Source: a virus. From it: a stretch of DNA of 24,946 nt. The notes under the pieces are model-generated. The model was not told the origin of the DNA, did not search any database, and was given only the letters and a program-made list of their open reading frames with translations. The DNA lies in IMG/VR virus record IMGVR_UViG_3300009285_004832, positions 1 through 24,946 of that record; one strand, 5' to 3'. Both the position numbers and the translations under genes were made by a program. Below, piece by piece: positions 1 through 6,103 of this stretch (positions are counted from its first letter, which is position 1; every line of letters starts with the position of its first letter).

Positions 1-66
1 AAAACTCAAACATTCAGAGGAACAGTAAGAGAATATTTGGAGGAAATTAAATTCAAAAATGAATAA
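1..66 (+). CDS. C-terminal end of an unknown protein (partial)
   Basis: An open frame enters at base 1 and reads 21 codons (ending ...EEIKFKNE) to TAA at 64-66, overlapping the next start codon by eight bases. The residues look protein-like (charged, helical), and a GGAGG at 39-43 inside the frame could serve the next gene. Too short to assign. It belongs with the thermosome fragment rather than the phage and may be the end of an archaeal gene. A chance open frame of this length is quite possible. Confidence 0.35.
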   Translation, partial: KTQTFRGTVREYLEEIKFKNE

Positions 67-508
67 AGACATCCAGCCGATATACATTCTGCCTGAAAGT
101 ACGACAAGAAATACCGGAAGGTCTGCTCAAAGAAATAATATTGCGGCAGCAAAATTAGTTGCTGAAACAGTAAGAACAACTCTTGGTCCAAAAGGAATGG
201 ATAAAATGCTTGTTGATGCATTAGGCGATGCAATAGTTACAAATGACGGAGCAACGATTTTAAGTGAAATGCAAATTGAACATCCTGCTGCAAGAATGCT
301 TGCTGAAGTAGCAAAAACACAGGAAGAAGTTATCGGAGACGGAACAACAACTGCTGCAGTTCTTGCAGGAGAATTATTGAAGCAGGCTGAATTTCTTTTA
401 GACAAAAATATTCATCCGACAATTATTGTGAAAGGGTACAGAATTGCCCAGGAAAAAGCTCAGACAATTCTTAAAAATATTTCAGAACCGATAAATGAAA
501 GAAATTAA
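59..508 (+). CDS. Archaeal-type thermosome (group II chaperonin) subunit, N-terminal fragment
   Basis: The 149 residues match the start of group II chaperonins: [20 protein letters not shown] (about residues 30-49), the nucleotide-binding VTNDGATIL and the [15 protein letters not shown] helix, then [11 protein letters not shown]. The order is that of the equatorial domain of archaeal thermosomes, which are ATP-driven cytosolic folding rings of about 540 residues. Intermediate and apical domains are absent: the frame stops at 506-508, and from about 495-519 the sequence becomes an unrelated phage gene on the same strand. Codons are A/T-rich, unlike the lysin gene that follows. Either a contig chimera or a fragment of archaeal DNA joined to a phage; a truncated chaperonin would not assemble. 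The family call is near certain; its biological presence here is doubtful. Confidence 0.9.
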   Translation: MNKDIQPIYILPESTTRNTGRSAQRNNIAAAKLVAETVRTTLGPKGMDKMLVDALGDAIVTNDGATILSEMQIEHPAARMLAEVAKTQEEVIGDGTTTAAVLAGELLKQAEFLLDKNIHPTIIVKGYRIAQEKAQTILKNISEPINERN

Positions 509-518
509 GGGACAACCC

Positions 519-1775
519 ATGATAAATCACGGATTCCAAGTTCCAATCATAAAGGAATCGGACTTTTTTCTTGGAGAGGGTAATCTGCCGAGGATTGTGC
601 TCCAAGAAAACGGCAATTGGAAAGACAGCTTACCGGAAGCAGAAAAACAACTACGGGGCATAATTGACAGTATCAACTGCACGGCTTTTGCGACTACGGA
701 ACAGATAGAGGCATACGAGCGCAAAGCGTTTGGCGAACAGAACAATTACAGCGATAGGTTCGTTGCTCTTATTTCGAGTACAACTCCTCAAGGAAATGAC
801 CCAGCAAAAGTTTATGACGCTATACGAGACTACGGACTTGTCCCCGAAGAAATGTGTCCGTGGTCTCCCGATATTCAAACCGTTGAAGAATATCTTTCGT
901 GGAAAGGCGTAGACAAAGATGCCTGTATCGCAGAGGGGAAGAAATGGAAAGAGCGCAAGGACTTTATGCACAACTGGGTGTATCGAGCGACTGCTCCATT
1001 AAACGAAAAAATTAACAATATGATAGTGGCTTTGCGGTACAGCCCTCTTTGTTTTGATGTATCGGCTTGGGAACAAAACTCCGAGGGCAAATACATTCGT
1101 TTCGGTATGTCGGGACATTGGACTATGGGGTATAATATAGGGGACTTTATTGATGTTCGTGATAGTTATCCTCCTCACGAAAAACAGCTCGTAAGAGATT
1201 TCAATTTCTTCTATTGCAAGCGAATTAGTATCACCAAGAAAACCCCCCTCACCTACCCTCAAAAAAAAAGTATTTGGCAGATTATTATTTCTTTTTTATG
1301 GAAAGAGCCAGAAGAGATAAAACGGCTTGAACCCGACTTGAATCCTGATTTCGTGTCTCCGAAGACGAGACCTACCGAAACAAAACCGAAAGTTGAAGAA
1401 CCTAAGTTAAAATGGGAGTTTCCTTCTGACGCGCGAAAGTCAGTAAGAATACTTTGCGATGAACTAGGGCTTACGGTGGCTGAAAAGAACCTTATCGCCG
1501 CAGTCATTACCGCAGAAAGTGGGATGAAAATTAAGGCAACCAACAAAAACAATAATGGCTCTACTGACTACTCGCTTTGTCAATTCAATGACGGGCCGCC
1601 TAATGTACCCTCAAACAAGAAATGGTGGATTGGACAAGGAAAAGCATTTTCTACACCGCAAGATGTATTTGATAATCCTGAAAGACAGGTTAAAATTATG
1701 ATACAACAATATAGAGCAGGGAGGCTTAATAATTGGTATGCTTATACGAATGGAAGCTATAAAAGATATTTATGA
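519..1775 (+). CDS. Two-domain endolysin: papain-like peptidase plus SLT/lysozyme-like domain
   Basis: 418 residues from ATG 519; an in-frame ATG at 495 lies inside the thermosome fragment and is not preferred. N-terminal domain (about 45-235) looks like a papain-fold cysteine peptidase: Cys54 in INCTAFAT, His200 in GHWTMGY, Asp215 in VRDSY, in the usual Cys-His-Asn/Asp order. A proline/lysine-rich linker (265-300) leads to a lysozyme-like transglycosylase domain (303-418) with Glu333 in ITAESGM and the DYSLCQF segment typical of SLT folds. Expected role: murein cleavage, both in glycan and peptide, for lysis or as a virion-borne enzyme. The ATGA overlap with the next gene and the holin-like gene 380 bp downstream favour an endolysin. 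The peptidase assignment rests on motif order only. Confidence 0.7.
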   Translation: MINHGFQVPIIKESDFFLGEGNLPRIVLQENGNWKDSLPEAEKQLRGIIDSINCTAFATTEQIEAYERKAFGEQNNYSDRFVALISSTTPQGNDPAKVYDAIRDYGLVPEEMCPWSPDIQTVEEYLSWKGVDKDACIAEGKKWKERKDFMHNWVYRATAPLNEKINNMIVALRYSPLCFDVSAWEQNSEGKYIRFGMSGHWTMGYNIGDFIDVRDSYPPHEKQLVRDFNFFYCKRISITKKTPLTYPQKKSIWQIIISFLWKEPEEIKRLEPDLNPDFVSPKTRPTETKPKVEEPKLKWEFPSDARKSVRILCDELGLTVAEKNLIAAVITAESGMKIKATNKNNNGSTDYSLCQFNDGPPNVPSNKKWWIGQGKAFSTPQDVFDNPERQVKIMIQQYRAGRLNNWYAYTNGSYKRYL

Positions 1776-2146
1776 ATCGCCTTTGGTATTACACGCTCGC
1801 CTTTCTCTACTACATCTTCGGAAATGAGGAGTATTTGAAACTTGGAGGGGTTTCTCGCTCAAATCTGTGGCCTAAAGTCCGTAGGGAACACTTAAAGAAT
1901 CACCCTCACTGTTCCGTTTGTGGTAAAATAGAGAGTGTTGTTCCTCATCACATAAAGCCGTTCGCGCAGTTTCCTGAACTGGAATTGGACTCTTCGAACC
2001 TTGTTTCGCTTTGCGAATCGGCTGGAATGAATTGTCACATAACTTTTGGACATCTGGGAAACTTTAGATTCTTTAACCCCCATGTTTTGGTCGATATAGA
2101 AATATGGAGGAGGAAAATAATCGAGAGGTCTAGCATTATCAACTAA
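1772..2146 (+). CDS. HNH endonuclease
   Basis: 124 residues beginning in an ATGA overlap with the lysin gene. The core CSVCG...VPHHIKPF...LVSLCESAGMNCHITFGH holds the two Cys pairs of a zinc-supported HNH fold and the HH dyad of the beta-beta-alpha metal site. No NUMOD DNA-binding repeats, so it differs from the two larger homing-type enzymes further right. Phage HNH proteins of this size act as packaging-associated nickases or free-standing homing enzymes. Its place inside a lysis cassette, away from the terminase, suggests insertion. The N-terminal 20 residues (LWYYTLAFLYYIFG) are unusually hydrophobic and could be membrane-associated. Confidence 0.75.
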   Translation: MNRLWYYTLAFLYYIFGNEEYLKLGGVSRSNLWPKVRREHLKNHPHCSVCGKIESVVPHHIKPFAQFPELELDSSNLVSLCESAGMNCHITFGHLGNFRFFNPHVLVDIEIWRRKIIERSSIIN

Positions 2147-2157
2147 CTTAAATCATT

Positions 2158-2403
2158 ATGAATCCACTCATTCAAGCTCGCATCAAAGCGTTCAGCGTCC
2201 AACTCGGCAGTTTCGTATTAGTCGCCGTTGTCGGCGTGTTTCTCTCGCCCGATTTCAAAGCTCTTGTTATGGAGCATTTCGGAAACAGCGCGACCACTTC
2301 TTTAGCGATTCTTATCATCACAGGAATTGCGAGCCATGTCGTTAATCTGAAGGCATTGAAGAAACTGGGGGCGCGGGCAGAGGAAGGCGTTATACTTATA
2401 TGA
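2158..2403 (+). CDS. Holin-like small membrane protein
   Basis: 81 residues with two hydrophobic stretches, SFVLVAVVGVFLSP (about 17-30) and TTSLAILIITGIASHVV (about 46-62), and a charged C-terminus (LKKLGARAEEG). Size, two predicted membrane segments and position after a murein hydrolase fit a class II-type holin that permeabilises the inner membrane to release the endolysin. No specific holin family is recognised. It overlaps the following small gene as ATGA, implying coupled translation. Confidence 0.6.
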   Translation: MNPLIQARIKAFSVQLGSFVLVAVVGVFLSPDFKALVMEHFGNSATTSLAILIITGIASHVVNLKALKKLGARAEEGVILI

Positions 2404-2567
2404 GAAAGCCAATTTCCTTCATTATCGCGGTTCTTATCATTCTCGGTATCTTTTGGTATGCTTGGAGCAAGACACGGGAAGAACCTACTGTGATATCAGA
2501 TATCAAGAAACCGAAAATAGAGACTCCTATAAAACAGTTTCCCTGCGAACCTGATTGCAAGGGTTGA
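2400..2567 (+). CDS. Small membrane-anchored protein of the lysis cassette
   Basis: 55 residues starting in the ATGA overlap with the holin-like gene. One N-terminal membrane segment (FIIAVLIILGIFWYAW, about 7-22) is followed by a short polar tail with two cysteines (PCEPDCKG) at the extreme C-terminus. Tight coupling to the holin suggests a lysis accessory role such as an antiholin or spanin-like subunit, but there is no lipobox and the tail is short for a spanin. The cysteine pair could form a periplasmic disulfide. Function not assigned. Confidence 0.6.
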   Translation: MRKPISFIIAVLIILGIFWYAWSKTREEPTVISDIKKPKIETPIKQFPCEPDCKG

Positions 2568-2573
2568 ACACCG

Positions 2574-2652
2574 CACTCCATTTCCGATATAGTGGCGAAT
2601 CGACCCGCCACGCTTCTTACTGAAATAATCGGAAATGGAATGGAGTGTTTTT
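2574..2652 (+). terminator. Nested hairpin followed by a T run after the lysis genes
   Basis: Outer stem: CACTCCATTTCCGAT (2574-2588) pairs with 2628-2647, 11 bp plus 7 bp around a five-base bulge AATGG that repeats its neighbour. An inner perfect stem GTGGCG (2592-2597)/CGCCAC (2606-2611) sits in the loop. TTTTT follows at 2648-2652, as in a rho-independent terminator. It begins seven bases after the stop of the 55-residue gene. The nested arm is more elaborate than termination needs. Confidence 0.6.
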
Positions 2653-2655
2653 GAA

Positions 2656-2789
2656 AGTTAAAGAGGGGGTGTTGTGGAACAGAGGTATTGGGCGTACTCC
2701 GCCAACACAACGGCACAAAATAAAATAAAAGAAGCCGAGTAATGCAACTCTCTCTTGCCGAGTATGTAACATGCTCCCCCTCTTTAACT
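2656..2789 (+). ncRNA. Structured noncoding element closed by a 14-bp stem
   Basis: AGTTAAAGAGGGGG (2656-2669) is an exact inverted copy of 2776-2789; two more pairs can form outside one mismatch. Inside, GTTGTG (2671-2676) can pair with CACAAC (2706-2711), and GCG/CGC closes a small arm within that; GCCGAGTA occurs twice as a direct repeat near 2733 and 2757. No coding frame runs through it and no T run follows. It lies between the terminator and the zinc-finger genes, so it could be their 5' leader or a free RNA. No known RNA family is recognised. Confidence 0.45.
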
Positions 2790-2818
2790 CTCGAAAAAGT
2801 GATTAGGTCTTTGACAAT

Positions 2819-3004
2819 ATGAACCTTGGAAGTTGCGACAACTGCGGCAAACTTATGGAAATCGCAGATTGTATCCAGTACGAAGATGGGTGCTTCTTTT
2901 GCTCAATTTCTTGCGCAAAAGCATACATTCCCGGCCGGAATATGAAAGGATATGTTCCGGGTTATGAAACGCCAAAACCTAAAGAACCGTCTTATGGTAA
3001 CTGA
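2819..3004 (+). CDS. Small zinc-finger protein
   Basis: 61 residues. CDNC (6-9) and CSISC (about 28-32) are spaced like a treble-clef or MYM-type zinc knuckle (C-x2-C...C-x3-C). The tail is rich in Pro, Gly and Lys. Such mini zinc proteins in phages often bind nucleic acid or host protein complexes; no specific role can be given. Its end overlaps the next, similar zinc protein, so the two are probably translated together and may be diverged duplicates. Confidence 0.6.
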   Translation: MNLGSCDNCGKLMEIADCIQYEDGCFFCSISCAKAYIPGRNMKGYVPGYETPKPKEPSYGN

Positions 3005-3182
3005 ATTGCAGACCAACACGGTAAAATGCTTCACTTGCGAAGCGCATTTCCCACTCGCGTGGGTTCATCGCAAGCAATACGGCGCGTGCAGGAATGATTA
3101 CGCCTTCTTCTGCTCGGAGAAGTGCGCGGATGTATTCCGACTCAAAAACACCTACGAATATGAAGTACGAAAAACACCCTAA
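2994..3182 (+). CDS. Small zinc-finger protein, similar to its upstream neighbour
   Basis: 62 residues from ATG 2994, eleven bases before the end of the preceding gene; an in-frame ATG at 2952 would lie deep inside that gene. It has the same pattern as its neighbour: CFTC (about 12-15) and CSEKC (about 39-43) with FFCSxxCA/FFCSEKCA in common. Probable paired zinc-binding proteins; function unknown. Confidence 0.55.
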   Translation: MVTELQTNTVKCFTCEAHFPLAWVHRKQYGACRNDYAFFCSEKCADVFRLKNTYEYEVRKTP

Positions 3183-3309
3183 CAGGCCTGTCATCAGACA
3201 GTCCAAGATACTTCCACTACGAGTGCTGTACAAAGCGCCGAGGAGATTCAAAACGCTTCTGCGGCTGCTTGCCTTAAATGAGGCGGACAGGATGCTTCAT
3301 CGCGACTAG
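3160..3309 (+). CDS. Small basic protein, unknown
   Basis: 49 residues from ATG 3160, overlapping the zinc protein by 23 bases. Sequence starts MKYEKHPNRPVIR, very rich in Arg/Lys, ending EADRMLHRD. The stop sits directly before the terminator at 3311, which supports a real last gene of this operon. There is no clear ribosome-binding site, so translation would rely on coupling. Not recognised. Confidence 0.4.
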   Translation: MKYEKHPNRPVIRQSKILPLRVLYKAPRRFKTLLRLLALNEADRMLHRD

Positions 3310-3310
3310 C

Positions 3311-3345
3311 AGAGGGCGAGGGTTTAATTACTCTCGCTCTTTTTT
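3311..3345 (+). terminator. Rho-independent terminator between converging operons
   Basis: GCGAGGG (3316-3322) pairs with CTCTCGC (3331-3337) through one G-T pair, and flanking bases 3311-3315 extend the stem with 3338-3342. The loop is TTTAATTA and TTTTT runs to 3345. It ends the + strand lysis operon and overlaps the last codons of the - strand operon. Confidence 0.75.
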
Positions 3346-3460
3346 ATTCATTGTCAAAAATCCATCCCCATAATTTATTCGCAATTTTGAATGGAGCCTT
3401 GATTACTTCTACAATTATTTCTTCAACATCTTCAATATATTTTTCAGGTTCTTTCTTCAT
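3344..3460 (-). CDS. 38-residue protein, unknown
   Basis: Starts in an ATGA overlap with the upstream gene (ATG at 3460-3458, upstream stop at 3459-3457). The first half is acidic and helical (KYIEDVEEIIVEVIKAP), the second aromatic (KLWGWIFDNE): an amphipathic helix that could lie on a membrane or bind a partner. Last gene of the - strand operon. The overlap is the main evidence that it is real. Confidence 0.5.
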   Translation of the reverse strand: MKKEPEKYIEDVEEIIVEVIKAPFKIANKLWGWIFDNE

Positions 3461-3612
3461 ATAAGTTTCTTCCACTCATTACCTATTACGATTTTAGGCA
3501 GTTCGTGTTTGCGCTTAAAAGCCGCCCATTCGGTACGGGTCATATTGCGTTTCGCTTTGAATCTATCGCCTTTCCTTTTATACCACGCTTGTGTGTGTTT
3601 GGTGATTGGCAT
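3457..3612 (-). CDS. Small basic protein, unknown
   Basis: 51 residues from ATG 3612 (MPITKHTQAWYKRKG...); an earlier in-frame ATG at 3645 would overlap the preceding gene by 23 bases. Very rich in Lys, Arg and Trp (WYKRKGDRFKAKRNMTRTEWAAFKRKH), so probably nucleic-acid binding. No fold recognised. It begins 11 bases after the preceding stop. Confidence 0.5.
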   Translation of the reverse strand: MPITKHTQAWYKRKGDRFKAKRNMTRTEWAAFKRKHELPKIVIGNEWKKLI

Positions 3613-3622
3613 AAAAAGTATT

Positions 3623-3904
3623 TTAGCGGAATCCACGGTCGGCATTCTTGAACCAACTTTTTGCCCACTTTTCAGTATAATAACTACCTAAAGAAACTAT
3701 CCTAACCATGCTATCTTCCAGTGCTTTCCCTGGTTTTGGTCTTACACTCACATAATTCAAAATATACATTCTGTTGAAGTGATTTTTATGGAAACTACGC
3801 TTGAACTTTGCATCATCAGCCATAATACATTTTATCAGTTCGTATCCTTTATCTTCCCAGAACTTTCTCCATTTTTTAATTTCTGTTAAAGTTAATTTTT
3901 TCAT
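3623..3904 (-). CDS. Hypothetical protein, 93 residues
   Basis: Begins MKKLTLTEIKKWRKFWEDKGYELIKCIMADDAKF; mixed helix and strand, positively charged, with aromatic residues spread throughout (YILNYVSV, SYYTEKWAKSWF). No motif recognised. Co-directional with its neighbours, and closely spaced on both sides. Confidence 0.6.
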   Translation of the reverse strand: MKKLTLTEIKKWRKFWEDKGYELIKCIMADDAKFKRSFHKNHFNRMYILNYVSVRPKPGKALEDSMVRIVSLGSYYTEKWAKSWFKNADRGFR

Positions 3905-3913
3905 AATTATCTA

Positions 3914-4036
3914 CTAAAAGAATAATCTCGTATAAAGTCCTAATAAAAACCCCAACACAATCCCAATTATTAAACGACTTCTACCAACATATCGTAAGTC
4001 TGGTGTCCAATTTTCTTTTTTGGTTAAGTCTTTCAT
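3914..4036 (-). CDS. 40-residue single-pass membrane protein
   Basis: N-terminal polar part (MKDLTKKENWTPDLRYVGRSR) followed by one membrane segment LIIGIVLGFLLGLY (about 22-35) and a short basic-aromatic end. AGGCGG lies about ten bases before the ATG as a possible ribosome-binding site. No known family. A second frame (3981-4091) overlaps it and is less convincing. Confidence 0.5.
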   Translation of the reverse strand: MKDLTKKENWTPDLRYVGRSRLIIGIVLGFLLGLYTRLFF

Positions 4037-4092
4037 ATTCGTATTTCCGCCTTTTTCTAATAAGATTTAGTAGTTTCTTTTCCTCTTTCATA

Positions 4093-4746
4093 TTATGCTT
4101 CGTGTTTCCCTTCCACTCCACGTGCTATTCTGTCTACCGTCCGCATTGCAAGTGCGTGAAGCGCCCTTTTGAGATGTCCGATTGCTTCCACATTTTCCTC
4201 ACACTCAAACCGAGAATTAAGGTCTGCAAGCCGTGAGATAGCGCAACTGATTACTTCCTCCAAGGTCGTACCATTCTCATACGAACCATCGGGGTTCAGC
4301 TGGTAAAAAGTAATCTTCTGAAACTTCTGTGTTCCTTCTTTGTCGTCTGACGATGAATAGTCTCTCTTGAATTGCAAAAGAGCGTATTCGTTTTTTTCTT
4401 CTGGCATAGTTGTGTCCATAGTTGTATCCATGTTATTTTTACTAACTAATAATACTCCTCTCTCCTCCTCCTTAGTGATAATGGATATGGCTTTGGAGAG
4501 AGCGGAGTTGTAGCTAGAATAGTCTTTTATATTCGCTACTTGAATACTCCACGGGTCAATTTTTCCTGAAATACTTATCTTCATCCCCTCCAAACTCTTT
4601 ACGATTTCTTGGCGTTGCGAGAGGAGGAGAGAATGGATGAAGGATTTGAGTTTTCCTATCTTTATATCCCTACTATACTTGTCGTGTATTTCCACGAACT
4701 CGTCTAGTTTTTTCTCCCACTCCGTTTGTTTTGATAGGGGGTTCAT
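4093..4746 (-). CDS. Protein with C-terminal Acb2/Tad1-like hairpin domain (possible anti-defence sponge)
   Basis: 217 residues. The end (about 170-217) reads RLADLNSRFECEENVEAIG then HLKRALHALAMRTVDRIARG (191-210) and VEGKHEA. To my knowledge, the helix with RT-x-DR-x-x-RGVEG-x-H is the signature of the Acb2/Tad1 hairpin family, whose members bind cyclic nucleotides or cyclic ADP-ribose and so block CBASS or Thoeris. The first ~105 residues are helical and charged (FVEIHDKYSRDIKIGKLKSF) and unrelated; they join through a short repeat MDTTMDTTM (about 106-114), so this looks like a fusion. Starts two bases after the upstream stop. The family assignment is from memory of the motif and activity is untested. 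Confidence 0.55.
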   Translation of the reverse strand: MNPLSKQTEWEKKLDEFVEIHDKYSRDIKIGKLKSFIHSLLLSQRQEIVKSLEGMKISISGKIDPWSIQVANIKDYSSYNSALSKAISIITKEEERGVLLVSKNNMDTTMDTTMPEEKNEYALLQFKRDYSSSDDKEGTQKFQKITFYQLNPDGSYENGTTLEEVISCAISRLADLNSRFECEENVEAIGHLKRALHALAMRTVDRIARGVEGKHEA

Positions 4747-4748
4747 GG

Positions 4749-5027
4749 TTAGAGTTTCGTTACCTCTCCTTTTTCTATCGCTTCAAGAGGGTTATTTCGT
4801 AAGATTGCATCTACACGTCTCACACGAATGAGAATGTCGCCCGTCTGTGGTTCGTCTCGAAGCGCAATCTCGTAAACACCTAATGCAGTCATCTTCCATG
4901 CGAACTCTCGCTTTGCTTGTTCTACGCCGCGACCTTCTGCCCGAAGCATCTCCAATTCATTCTTCCATGCAAAGAACGGGCGACCATCTGGCATTATTGT
5001 TTCGTCATTTATTTCTGACTTTTCCAT
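4749..5027 (-). CDS. Hypothetical protein, 92 residues
   Basis: Contains MPDGRPFFAWKNELEMLRAEGRGVEQAKREFAW split over about 12-44, then a strand-rich end TGDILIRVRRVDAILRNN. AGAGG precedes the ATG but is very close to it. It leads directly into the Acb2/Tad1-like gene with a two-base gap, so they are likely co-translated. The spacer upstream of it contains the large hairpin at 5158-5272, which would fall in its leader. Not recognised. Confidence 0.55.
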   Translation of the reverse strand: MEKSEINDETIMPDGRPFFAWKNELEMLRAEGRGVEQAKREFAWKMTALGVYEIALRDEPQTGDILIRVRRVDAILRNNPLEAIEKGEVTKL

Positions 5028-5340
5028 ACCTCTACAAGTGATTAGCTTTTAATTCCTCCAACCTCTGCATAATCTTACGCCGCCATTCTCCGCCGCCTGA
5101 ACAATTTTTGTTTTGCTTCCTTTTCCATAGTTAGAACTTACTGATAATACCGTTCATTTCCCGCCATGTACCCCCGTTTTAGCGCCACACTCGGCTGAAT
5201 CCCTACATTTCTCACAAGATGTTCGCTGTGAGCGTATGAAAATCTAAAACTGCGGGGGGTACATGGCGGGAAGCGATAAAAGGCTTGAAGCAGAAAGATT
5301 CCGGCCTTACGCTATGTCAGATGGATTAGGGTTTGCATAA
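5028..5340. other. Noncoding gap with a large hairpin and a possible gene remnant
   Basis: No frame spans this 313-base gap. On the - strand, 5122-5072 starts MEKEAKQKLF in one frame, and 5105-5039 continues in another frame as WRRKIMQRLEELKANHL ending at TAG; together they could be a short frameshifted gene. The rest is occupied by the inverted repeat at 5158-5272, with nothing recognised from 5273 to 5340. Confidence 0.4.
5158..5272. repeat. 18-bp perfect inverted repeat plus 7-bp extension, nested hairpin
   Basis: TTCCCGCCATGTACCCCC (5158-5175) is the exact reverse complement of 5255-5272. After a four-base bulge (TGCG), GTTTTAG (5176-5182) pairs with CTAAAAC (5244-5250). CTCACA (5211-5216)/TGTGAG (5227-5232) forms a hairpin inside the loop. 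Total pairing is 25 bp plus 6 bp. No T run on either side, so it does not look like a terminator. It could be a structured leader, an RNase III site, or a DNA cruciform/origin. Confidence 0.8.
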
Positions 5341-5928
5341 TTATCTGTAGTTAATAGGAATCTGCGTTAGCTCTATCTCTACCCCCGGAACCAGCATCCC
5401 CGCCTTCAATGCCTCTAGCAACGCCTTCTCGTCCAGCACCCAATACTCATCGGGGATAAGGGAAGCGTCTGTAACCTTGAGTACCTTCTGTTCTCTGAAT
5501 TTGACTGTCCCGTTGTCAGTTGAAACAGTTGCCTCAATTTTCTCCAACTCATCAATTTTTCTAACCGCAGTCTCTAACTTCAAGTTACCCTTTCCCTCCT
5601 TCACCCGTGCCGCAATCTTCGCCTCCTCCTCCCGTTGCTTCCGTAACATCTCGGTCTGGTAGCGTCCTTGCTCTGTTCGTAAGGCATCAATTGCAGTTGT
5701 AAGTATATCTTCTATAGGCCGGTAACGCCCTCGAATTTCTTTAAGAGTAGCGTTGAGAGGACGAGTTAAGAGTTCTTTATTTTCGGTAATACCGTCAAGG
5801 TACTTGTTGCACTTGGACAGAAGCTCGGCACTCTGCTTCATATCCTCCGCACTCTCTATGACGAGCTTCCGTGCTTGTAACACTAATGGCGATACCTCTT
5901 GCTCTACGATTGTCAGGTCTTGGGACAT
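5341..5928 (-). CDS. Coiled-coil phage protein of the recombination module
   Basis: 195 residues, mainly long helices (about 10-125: ARKLVIESAEDMKQSAELL, then RYRPIEDILTTAIDALRTEQ, then KQREEEAKIAARVKEG) and a strand-rich end (VTDASLIPDEYWVLDEKALLEALKAGMLVPGVEIEL). This layout of a coiled coil plus a DxSLIPxEY...GVEI tail occurs in phage proteins coded beside ssDNA-binding and recombination genes; no biochemical role is established to my knowledge. It starts seven bases after the small AT-hook-like gene ends. The upstream-to-downstream order HNH, small basic protein, this gene is co-directional. Confidence 0.6.
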   Translation of the reverse strand: MSQDLTIVEQEVSPLVLQARKLVIESAEDMKQSAELLSKCNKYLDGITENKELLTRPLNATLKEIRGRYRPIEDILTTAIDALRTEQGRYQTEMLRKQREEEAKIAARVKEGKGNLKLETAVRKIDELEKIEATVSTDNGTVKFREQKVLKVTDASLIPDEYWVLDEKALLEALKAGMLVPGVEIELTQIPINYR

Positions 5929-5933
5929 GTTAT

Positions 5934-6056
5934 TTATTTACGATTAAGTTTAAGATTCTTTATAGGTCGACCCCCTTTTTTGCCATTCATACGAGAAGAT
6001 TTCGCTTTCTTTTTGGTCTTTATTAAGCCAAGAGCCTCTGCATGGATGTTTTTCAT
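5934..6056 (-). CDS. 40-residue basic protein with GGRP motif
   Basis: Reads MKNIHAEALGLIKTKKKAKS then SRMNGKKGGRPIKNLKLNRK. The NGKKGGRP-basic end resembles AT-hook or short DNA-binding tails found in many small phage proteins that start with a helix and end in KGGRPKK. AGG lies seven bases before the ATG. Probably DNA-binding; function unknown. Confidence 0.5.
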   Translation of the reverse strand: MKNIHAEALGLIKTKKKAKSSRMNGKKGGRPIKNLKLNRK

Positions 6057-6103
6057 AGTTGCCTAATAATAAACCTAGCGTTAGGTTTTGTAAATACCCA
6101 ATA

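Noticed and set aside
1258-1270. A run of nine or ten A in the lysin gene as a frameshift site
   Set aside because: The frame continues normally through it into the lysozyme-like domain, so no slip is needed.
3981-4091. 36-codon - strand frame overlapping the small membrane protein
   Set aside because: Lys/Arg-rich without motif and without a ribosome-binding site; the membrane protein frame is more convincing.
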